Assembly: GCA_002507085.1 (NCBI GenBank)
Contig: DAYW01000049.1
Location: 28,605 to 38,247 of the forward strand
Direction of reading: 5' to 3'
Origin: an archaeon UBA168
GTDB taxonomy: Archaea > Thermoproteota > Thermoprotei_A > Marsarchaeales > UBA168
DNA length: 9,643 bases
Shown here: positions 5,231 through 9,643 of the stretch, piece after piece
Numbering within the stretch: position 1 is the stretch's first letter
How the letters are laid out: each line of letters opens with the position of its first letter
The notes under the pieces: generated by a model
What the model was told of the DNA's origin: nothing
The model's database searches: none
The model's input: only the letters and a program-made list of their open reading frames with translations
Made by a program: the position numbers and the translations under genes

Positions 5231-6454
5231 ATGGACTTGAGCGACATATTCAATAAGGCAACCAGGTCAAGGATATTTGTCGATCGCTCTTACTTGAGGC
5301 CGGACTACATACCCAAGGAGCTTCCTCATAGGGAAGAGATGATAAACGGCATGGGCATGATACTGGCCGCGGCACTAAGCGGCGCCCGTCCTTCGAACAT
5401 ATTTGCCTTCGGCATGACTGGCACAGGAAAGACAGCCGTTGCCAAATACGTGACCAGCGCGCTCATAGAGCACGCCAGCAAAATCAAGACGCCAACGCCC
5501 ATCGCGGTTAAGCTGATAAACACGAGGGAAAACGACACCAGCTACAGGGTGCTAGCCGAGATGGCAGCGGGCGTAAACTTGAAGGTGCCTTTTACTGGGC
5601 TATCTGTGGCCGAGCTGAGGGCCAGGGTGATAAACGCGCTGAAAAACAAAAGCATCATATACATAGTTATACTGGACGAGATAGATTCCATGATAAAGAA
5701 AATAGGAGATTCTTTCCTCTACCAGATAACCAGGATGAACGAGGAGATAGGGCCGTCGCAGATGTCGCTCATAGGCATAACCAACGACATACAGCTGAGC
5801 GACAATCTGGACCCAAGGATCAAAAGCTCCCTTGACGATGAACAGATATTCTTCCCTCAGTACAAAGCCGAGGAGCTTCAGGACATACTCTCTCAAAGGG
5901 CGGCCATGGCTTTTCTTCCAGATGCCTTAGATGAGGACGTAATCCCGTACTGCGCAGCCATAGGAGCCAGAGAGCACGGCGACGCAAGGAGATCGCTCGA
6001 CCTCCTCAGGAGGGCGGGGGAAATAGCCGAAAGAAAGGGAAAGGATCGGGTGACGAAGGAGGACGTTGAAGAGGCCAGAGAGTCCCTCGACAACGACAGG
6101 ATAATCGATGCCATAAAGTCCCTTACCTTTGACTCAAAGGTGCTGCTCTTGGTTCTGGCCATGAATAGGCTGAAAGGAAAGGAAAAGCTAACCAGCGGCG
6201 AGCTCTACGCGGGCTACGAGGGCATCATGGACGAGATAAAGGGCCAATCTCTTACCGAACGCAGGTTGACTGAGCTAGTCAACTTCTTGGAAATGTCCAA
6301 CCTCATATCTGCAAACCTCATCAGCGAGGGCAGAGGAGGCAGAACGAAGCACATACAGCTTAAGACCGAGCCAAAAAGGGTCCTTCAATCGCTGGCGGAC
6401 GATCCCCAGCTGGGCGACATAGTCAACATGATAAGGGGGAGCTACCTCGCTTGA
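5231..6454 (+). CDS. cdc6: Orc1/Cdc6 replication initiator (AAA+ ATPase)
   Basis: The 407-residue protein binds origin DNA and helps load the MCM helicase. It shows the full Orc1/Cdc6 plan: N-terminal MDLSDIFNKATRSRIFVDRSYL, then PDYIPKELPHREE (25-36) typical of the family; Walker A GMTGTGKT (61-68); Walker B VILDEID (146-152); sensor 1 GITND (182-186); the DPRIKSSL arginine-finger/sensor region (194-201); IFFPQYKAEELQDIL; sensor 2 near HGDARRSLDLLRRAGEIA; and a C-terminal winged-helix domain (about 290-400). I chose the ATG at 5231 because the family N-terminus begins there; the reading frame extends 20 codons upstream to a GTG at 5171, but those residues do not look conserved and the TATA-like boxes lie at or after that GTG. 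All catalytic motifs are intact, so it is a functional initiator in appearance. The stop (6452-6454) abuts or overlaps the DUF99 gene. Confidence 0.95.
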   Translation: MDLSDIFNKATRSRIFVDRSYLRPDYIPKELPHREEMINGMGMILAAALSGARPSNIFAFGMTGTGKTAVAKYVTSALIEHASKIKTPTPIAVKLINTRENDTSYRVLAEMAAGVNLKVPFTGLSVAELRARVINALKNKSIIYIVILDEIDSMIKKIGDSFLYQITRMNEEIGPSQMSLIGITNDIQLSDNLDPRIKSSLDDEQIFFPQYKAEELQDILSQRAAMAFLPDALDEDVIPYCAAIGAREHGDARRSLDLLRRAGEIAERKGKDRVTKEDVEEARESLDNDRIIDAIKSLTFDSKVLLLVLAMNRLKGKEKLTSGELYAGYEGIMDEIKGQSLTERRLTELVNFLEMSNLISANLISEGRGGRTKHIQLKTEPKRVLQSLADDPQLGDIVNMIRGSYLA

Positions 6455-7034
6455 GGAGCTGCGGCTGAGCTTAGCCCTGGGCGATGGATACTTTGATCCC
6501 AGCAAAAAAGGTGGAAAAAGCGCTAGGGCGTTGCTGGTGGTCGCCCAGTTCTCCAACTTCGAGGTCGCGAGGCTAACTCCGGTCTTCATGACCGTTGACG
6601 GAAACGACGGAACGCAGAAAGCAGTGGAGGCAATAGGCCGGACCGGTAGGGGAAACTTCCTCATGATGGATGGAGTAGTTCACGCCGGATTTAACTACGT
6701 GGATCCTAGAGAGGTCTTTGCCCGGACCGGAATACCAGTGATAGTTTTTCAAAGGAGACTGCCAGATGTGCTGGCTGTGTACTCTGCTCTGGAGAGGCAC
6801 TTCGAGGACTGGGAGGAACGGTGGAAAAAGCTGAACGAGCTATCGAACTTTGAAAAAGGAGATGCTGAGGAGTTCTTCTTTGCTGCTTATGGGATCGCAT
6901 CAGAAAAAGCAAAGAAAATAATAGCGCGTTCGCTAATAGTTTCTGACTATCCCGAGCAGCTCAGACAGGCACGCGCAATAGCTAAGGCCTTGGGCAAGTT
7001 CATGGAACTTCGCTTGAGGGGGCCGGTTAAATAG
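6451..7034 (+). CDS. DUF99/UPF0215 family protein (start codon unclear, possible 1-nt frameshift)
   Basis: The frame encodes an archaeal UPF0215/DUF99 protein: ELRLSLALGDGYF matches the family's N-terminal EIRVLGIDDG-F block, followed by LLVVAQFSNFEV, the VDGNDGT segment, MMDGVVHAGFN, TGIPVIVFQRRLPD and ALERHFEDWEERW. Function is not established; the fold has been compared with endonuclease V-like nucleases, so a nucleic-acid role is possible. The usual length is about 180-200 residues. The start is odd: the first in-frame ATG/GTG/TTG is TTG at 6531, which would delete the conserved GDG block, and an in-frame stop lies at 6432-6434. A TTG at 6451 overlaps the cdc6 stop (TTGA) but is one base out of frame. 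One extra A after TTGA would give a perfect start. The coordinates assume that start. The 3' end overlaps the next gene by 88 nt. Confidence 0.8.
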
Positions 7035-7402
7035 GATATCAGGTCGTTAAGCTCAGAGGGATCTCCTCTTACGGTGACCTTTATGGGACCCAGAGGCGAT
7101 TCTCCTTCCTCAGTCACAAAGCTGGCTCTTTGAGCATAAGCGGCCTGTTTGTGAAGTCTGAACTCAAGCTCGCCTTCCCTTAACCCTCCTTGAAGTATTG
7201 ATCTGGCTGCAGCCCTTATCAGCTGTCTTTCAAGGGCATCCTTCAGCGGCCTCAGAGCGCGTCTGTCATCAGACCTGAAGCTTAGGCCCTCTTGCGTGCG
7301 CTCTTGCTTCACGCGCTTCAGGTCAATTAGAGCTGAGACGGCCCGCATCACCTTCTCCTCGGACTCGGAGGGGTAAACGGGCACTTCCACAATAACTTCC
7401 AT
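6947..7402 (-). CDS. UPF0201-like RNA-binding protein (PF01877 type)
   Basis: The roughly 151-residue protein resembles the archaeal UPF0201/PF01877 group, predicted RNA-binding proteins with an L5-like fold. It starts MEVIVEVPVYPSESEEKVMRAVSAL, like the family's N-terminal (V)YPTEDxEKVxxAV, then has ALRPLKDALERQLIRAAARSIL, the conserved FRLHKQAAYAQRASFV and SPLGPIKVTV. The role is unknown; an RNA-processing or ribosome-related job is inferred from the family. I chose the ATG at 7402 over the in-frame GTG at 7420 because a TTTAAAG box (7423-7429) lies 24 nt upstream of it, fitting a leaderless mRNA, and because MEVIVEVPV matches the family start. The last 88 nt overlap the opposing DUF99 gene; the residues encoded there (SSMNLPKALAIARACLSCSG) are an extension not typical of the family. 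Confidence 0.8.
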   Translation of the reverse strand: MEVIVEVPVYPSESEEKVMRAVSALIDLKRVKQERTQEGLSFRSDDRRALRPLKDALERQLIRAAARSILQGGLREGELEFRLHKQAAYAQRASFVTEEGESPLGPIKVTVRGDPSELNDLISYLTGPLKRSSMNLPKALAIARACLSCSG

Positions 7403-7429
7403 ACCTCTTATCGTCTGCACCCTTTAAAG

Positions 7430-7556
7430 CTGTGAGGTACCCGCCTACGCGAAGTTATCTGCCAGCCGAGGTTTGGCGGCGCACCGCACCTGCAATGGCT
7501 CATCATCTGTTGCTCAGCCCGCCCGTCTTAGCGGTACGCTTTCGCCCACGCGTAAT
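7430..7556 (-). ncRNA. Candidate structured RNA with box C/D-like K-loop
   Basis: No protein gene covers this G/C-rich stretch. Read on the minus strand it shows a TATA-like CCTTTTAAGG (7567-7576) about 25 nt upstream and nested pairing: TACGCG (7550-7555) with CGCGTA (7446-7451); GCGTACCGC (7531-7539) with GCGGTGCGC (7479-7487), nine pairs with one G-U; and a small hairpin GCCA/TGGC around 7461-7477. In the apical part a D-box CTGA (7514-7517) is followed after 7 nt by a C-box ATGATGA (7500-7506), flanked by GGCT/AGCC, the arrangement of a D'/C' K-loop that L7Ae binds. The segment next to CTGA contains GACGGGCGG (7519-7527), complementary to the universal 16S CCGCCCGTC. I did not find the outer C and D boxes at normal spacing, so the class (box C/D, H/ACA or other) is open. 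Confidence 0.42.
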
Positions 7557-7851
7557 GCTCCCCCGTCCTTAAAAGGATTAGAAAACACCCCTGCTGAAAA
7601 GGGCCCATTCCGACCCTTCTCAAAAAGCTAAAACCCAAAAAGGCGGGCATTCCAGCTTAAAACCAACCCAAGGAGAGCGCCTGCACGAAAACAACGGACG
7701 TTTTGTTGAATTACTCTCGGGTGATGAAATTTTACCACATCACTGCGGCCTTAACAATTGCTTTTTCCATTGAGCCGAAATATCTCCTTGGATTTGTTCA
7801 ACAGCGCAACTCCAGAAGAAGGCTTATAACAACCTGATCAATTAAATTGAA
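7557..7851. other. Non-coding stretch before the Zn-ribbon gene
   Basis: About 295 nt with no convincing reading frame. It holds a near-palindromic TCCTTAAAAGGA (7566-7577) that could serve as a TATA element in either direction, a hairpin GTGATG (7721-7726) with CATCAC (7738-7743), an AAAAC/GTTTT hairpin around 7689-7705, and the TATA box of the next operon at its right end. I recognise no RNase P, SRP or rRNA signature here. The gap is unusually long for this otherwise tightly packed window. Confidence 0.5.
7823..7830 (+). promoter_or_regulatory. TATA box for the Zn-ribbon / aEF-1beta operon
   Basis: CTTATAAC is centred about 25 nt before the TTG at 7852, which points to a leaderless transcript starting at or next to that codon and supports the non-ATG start. 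Confidence 0.7.
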
Positions 7852-8046
7852 TTGAGCGAAATTAGACCCACGATAACGGTCGAGTTCCCAATCTGCAACT
7901 CGTGCAGGAAACCCATAACCCCTAAGGAAAGGGGTGTGTCATTCCTGTGCCCGAACTGCGGCTCTTACACAATCTGGCGCTGCAAGACCTGCAGGAAGCA
8001 GGGCACCAAGTACGTGTGCCCCAACTGCGGATTTACAGGTCCTTAG
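7852..8046 (+). CDS. Small zinc-ribbon protein (HVO_2753-like / DUF1610)
   Basis: The 64-residue protein is built from four CxxC knuckles: C15/C18, C33/C36, C44/C47 and C56/C59, enough for two zinc sites in a double zinc ribbon. The pattern CNSC...CPNCGS...WRCKTCRKQ...YVCPNCGFTGP matches the small archaeal zinc-ribbon proteins encoded just before the aEF-1beta gene in many archaea; an RNA-binding or translation-linked role is inferred from that linkage. The start is TTG, supported by the TATA box 25 nt upstream; no ATG or GTG lies ahead of the first knuckle. The stop TAG is immediately followed by the GTG of the next gene. Confidence 0.9.
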   Translation: MSEIRPTITVEFPICNSCRKPITPKERGVSFLCPNCGSYTIWRCKTCRKQGTKYVCPNCGFTGP

Positions 8047-8328
8047 GTGATTTCTTTGACTGGAAACGTTTTGGCCGTCATAAGGGTTTATCCAGAGGGA
8101 GATGAGTCTAACCTAGAGGAAATAAAACAGCAAGCAAGCAAGGTACTGCCTCCTGGACACAGGATAGGAAAAGTTGATGAGGAGGAAATGGCCTTCGGCC
8201 TCAAGTGCCTTGTTCTCTACGTGATCATGCCCGAGCAAACCGAGGGAGGTACCGAGCCCATAGAGAAGGCGCTGGCTGGCATCAAGGGAGTCGGCAGGGT
8301 AGAAACCGACATGGTTACTAGGTATTAA
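8047..8328 (+). CDS. ef1b: Translation elongation factor aEF-1beta
   Basis: The 93-residue protein is the archaeal guanine nucleotide exchange factor for EF-1alpha, promoting GDP-to-GTP exchange so that aminoacyl-tRNA delivery can continue. Family landmarks are VLAVIRVYPEGDESNLEEIKQQ, LPPGHRIGKVDEEEMAFGLKCLVLYVIMPE, GGTEPIEKALAGIKGVGRVETDMVTRY, covering the complete small alpha/beta domain at normal length. The start is GTG directly after the zinc-ribbon stop, so the pair is one operon. The stop region overlaps the opposing gene by 4 nt (TTAA read as a stop on both strands). Confidence 0.95.
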   Translation: MISLTGNVLAVIRVYPEGDESNLEEIKQQASKVLPPGHRIGKVDEEEMAFGLKCLVLYVIMPEQTEGGTEPIEKALAGIKGVGRVETDMVTRY

Positions 8329-8735
8329 GACGCCAGCCATTTATCGTATGACTCAGCTATCTTCCTCAAGGCCAGGGAAAAGTCCCTGGCTAGGTAGTAT
8401 CTGCTTTCTGACTCGTCTTTTCTTATTATGCCATACGGTATCAGGAACTCATAAAGGACCTTGTAGGCCATGGGCTTCCTAGAGGGGCCAAGCCCCTGCA
8501 GTATCATCCTTGACATCTCGGATGCGGTGATCCAGTAGGGGTTTAGCCTCTTCTCCTCAGCCGCCTTATACCTAAGCGAGTTCACTATGAAAGAGGCTAC
8601 CTCCCTGTAAGCCGGCACGCCCGAGAACAGCATTGACATTATGTCATCAAAGCTTTGGCTCTTCTTGAGATTGCGGTTGTCGAAGTAAAAATAGCCCCTG
8701 TTTCTTATCCTGGTGTCCTTGCTTCTTCTTGGCAT
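8325..8735 (-). CDS. Unrecognised basic protein, possible winged helix
   Basis: The 136-residue protein starts MPRRSKDTRIRNRGYFYF, a basic N-terminus, followed by an alternating helix-rich region: FDDIMSMLFSGVPAYREVASFIVNSLRYKAAEE, then WITASEMSRMILQGLGPSRKPMAYKVLYEFLIPYGIIRKDESESRYYLARDFSLALRKIAESYDKWL. The second block (helix, turn, helix ending in YGIIRKDE, then a beta-hairpin-like SRYYL) has the shape of a winged-helix DNA-binding domain, but I recognise no family. I chose the ATG at 8735 rather than the GTG at 8738 because a TTTTTTAAG box (8756-8764) is centred 25 nt upstream. It is divergent from the MTHFR-like gene and convergent with aEF-1beta. Confidence 0.75.
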   Translation of the reverse strand: MPRRSKDTRIRNRGYFYFDNRNLKKSQSFDDIMSMLFSGVPAYREVASFIVNSLRYKAAEEKRLNPYWITASEMSRMILQGLGPSRKPMAYKVLYEFLIPYGIIRKDESESRYYLARDFSLALRKIAESYDKWLAS

Positions 8736-8781
8736 CACGATATTATCGATTTAGCTTAAAAAACGTTCGTAGGCACGCGGG

Positions 8782-8789
8782 AATAAATT
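8782..8789 (+). promoter_or_regulatory. TATA box for the MTHFR-like gene
   Basis: AATAAATT lies about 27 nt before the ATG at 8814 but only about 8 nt before the ATG at 8793. The spacing therefore argues for 8814 as the start of a leaderless mRNA. Confidence 0.55.
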
Positions 8790-8813
8790 CATATGCGGCC
8801 TTACCTGCTACCT

Positions 8814-9500
8814 ATGGAAGTTTACGCTGAGGTCGATCCCCTGAGCAACGAGAGAAAGCTCGCAGAAGAACTTCAGTCGCTCAAGGCCTTCGAAGGCCTT
8901 GACGTGCCTCACTCGCCCCTTGGGCTCCCATCGGTTTTGCCCTTGGCCATAGCGGCAAGGTTGCGGTACGGGGAAGGCTACGAGGGAAGGCTGATAATAA
9001 ACCAAAGGCTGGCCGACGTAAACGAGCTTTACGTCAGATCGCTGATGCTGACCTCAGACGTTCTAAAACTCGACGTCGCCTTCACGGTGGGGGACGCGCC
9101 AAAGTTTGGCCAGCCCGTGTCTCAGCTTGACTCCGAATCCGCCGTTCAGATCGCAAGGAAACAGGGAACCAAAGCAAAGCTTGGGCTTTTCCTGAGCTTC
9201 AGGTATCCGCACGAAGCAATAAGGGAAAGAATGAGGCACGAGGCGGACTTCTTCTTGGCCATGAGGGTGCGCGGCGCTGCCGACCTGGAAGGGCTTGATG
9301 CCTCGCGGCTAATACCTTACGTCATCATAAGTACGGATAAAAACAAGGACATCTTAAAGCACATAGATCAGCCAACTGTGGCCTTAAACAGGCTTAAGGA
9401 CCACGTGACAGAACTTGAAGGCTCAGGGGTGAGGTCTGTAATCCTCTCATGCCCCGGCGATTGGCAATCTCTGAACGAGGCGCTTAGGCTGCTTGCATGA
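8814..9500 (+). CDS. Methylenetetrahydrofolate-reductase-like TIM-barrel protein
   Basis: The 228-residue product resembles the MetF/MTHFR superfamily, FAD-dependent (beta/alpha)8 enzymes of one-carbon metabolism. It opens MEVYAEVDPLSNERKLAEELQSL (compare the E-x-x-P strand-1 region), then DVPHSPLGLPSVLPLAIAARLRYG, RLADVNELYVRSLMLTSDVLKLDVAFTVGDAP (in place of the family's RD-N-x-L... LTGDPP), FLSFRYPHEAIRERMRHEADFFLAMRVRG (in place of KVEAGADFFITQ) and a C-terminal half-barrel. It is shorter than a standard MTHFR (about 290). The glycine of LTGDP is replaced (TVGDAP), so the cofactor and reaction are not certain; a distinct archaeal methylene-pterin reductase or a non-enzymatic relative is possible. 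The start at 8814 is chosen from TATA spacing; the in-frame ATG at 8793 would add seven residues. Confidence 0.65.
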   Translation: MEVYAEVDPLSNERKLAEELQSLKAFEGLDVPHSPLGLPSVLPLAIAARLRYGEGYEGRLIINQRLADVNELYVRSLMLTSDVLKLDVAFTVGDAPKFGQPVSQLDSESAVQIARKQGTKAKLGLFLSFRYPHEAIRERMRHEADFFLAMRVRGAADLEGLDASRLIPYVIISTDKNKDILKHIDQPTVALNRLKDHVTELEGSGVRSVILSCPGDWQSLNEALRLLA

Positions 9501-9528
9501 GGTGAAGCTTTGAGGTCTCGTCACAAAC

Positions 9529-9537
9529 ATTTAAAAG
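9529..9537 (+). promoter_or_regulatory. TATA box of the CAU tRNA gene
   Basis: ATTTAAAAG is centred about 23 nt before the first base of the tRNA, the usual archaeal promoter position. Confidence 0.6.
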
Positions 9538-9555
9538 GGTTGGTTTTTGAATCAT

Positions 9556-9643
9556 GCCGGGGTCACCTAGCCTGGCTTCATGGTGCCAGACTCATAAGGT
9601 CTCTAAGAAATCTGGTTACCCGGGTTCGAATCCCGGCCCCGGC
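9556..9643 (+). tRNA. tRNA with CAT anticodon (elongator Met or Ile2), intron-containing, cut by window end
   Basis: Acceptor GCCGGGG (9556-9562) pairs with CCCCGGC (9637-9643); the discriminator base lies outside the window. The D arm is ACC(T)...(T)GGT with a loop containing GG; the anticodon stem CCAGA (9586-9590) pairs with TCTGG (9611-9615); the T arm CCGGG-TTCGAAT-CCCGG is perfect. After intron removal the anticodon loop is CTCATAA. G1-C72 and the lack of a GGG/CCC anticodon stem argue against the initiator. Elongator tRNA-Met is favoured by the GCCGGGG acceptor, but tRNA-Ile2 with a modified C34 cannot be excluded. The D stem is weak: A10-T25, with a T-T opposition at 13-22. Confidence 0.88.
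9597..9609 (+). other. tRNA intron (13 nt, position 37/38)
   Basis: Between the two halves of the anticodon stem are 20 nt, 13 more than a normal loop. A minimal BHB fits: central helix CTCA (9591-9594) with TAAG (9604-9607), with one C-A mismatch; 5' bulge TA^A (9595-9597); 3' bulge AA^A (9608-9610). Cutting after the second base of each bulge leaves CTCATAA. The intron is near the minimum size that can still form the motif. Confidence 0.8.

Noticed and set aside
6531..6533. TTG at 6531 as the DUF99 start
   Set aside because: It would remove the conserved GDG-containing N-terminal block.
7721..7743. Plus-strand C-box-like GTGATGA as part of a box C/D RNA
   Set aside because: No CTGA D or D' box lies at a usable distance; the motif is better explained as one arm of the GTGATG/CATCAC hairpin.
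7430..7851. RNase P RNA or SRP RNA in the long non-coding gap
   Set aside because: None of the conserved sequence blocks I know for these RNAs are visible on either strand, and the structured part is too short.
9556..9643. Class II tRNA (Leu/Ser) with a long variable arm
   Set aside because: No anticodon stem forms without treating 13 nt as an intron; with the intron removed, a 4-nt variable loop and CTCATAA loop fit class I.

Overview
The window is archaeal chromosomal DNA. The evidence is a thermosome subunit, Orc1/Cdc6, aEF-1beta, UPF0215/DUF99, PF01877-type and DUF131 proteins, tRNA genes interrupted by introns in bulge-helix-bulge (BHB) folds, and TATA boxes about 25 nt before start codons (leaderless mRNAs). 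Heavy use of AGG/ATA codons and an extra T-loop tRNA intron suggest a TACK-type archaeon (Thaumarchaeota/Aigarchaeota/Crenarchaeota), probably thermophilic. I cannot place it more exactly from sequence alone. There is no sign of transposons, prophage, CRISPR or recent transfer; this is dense housekeeping sequence.

Layout. 1-1674: the 3' end of a thermosome gene, an AK6/Fap7-like nucleotide kinase, and a convergent membrane-anchored nuclease of the Holliday-resolvase-like family. 1675-4335: a divergent promoter, a glycogen-synthase-like glycosyltransferase and a convergent phosphohexomutase, a plausible sugar-phosphate/polysaccharide pair. 4372-4513: a tRNA best read as tRNA-Trp(CCA) with two introns. 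4516-5039: two tandem DUF131-type small membrane proteins. 5040-7034: a putative origin-like intergenic region, Orc1/Cdc6, and a DUF99 protein whose start codon is missing or frameshifted. 6947-7402: a convergent UPF0201-like RNA-binding protein. 7430-7851: about 420 nt without a protein gene, containing a candidate structured RNA on the minus strand. 7852-8328: a zinc-ribbon/aEF-1beta operon. 8325-8735: an unrecognised small protein. 8814-9500: an MTHFR-like TIM-barrel protein. 9556-end: a CAU tRNA with a 13-nt intron, cut one base short of its discriminator.

The main theme is information processing: replication initiation, ribosome biogenesis and translation, protein folding, tRNA splicing. 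The most interesting points are the tRNA-Trp with C instead of U at position 33; the candidate box C/D-like RNA, whose segment next to the D' box matches the universal 16S decoding-site sequence so that the +5 rule falls on C1402; the paired elements upstream of cdc6; and the overlap of every convergent protein-gene pair at the 3' ends.
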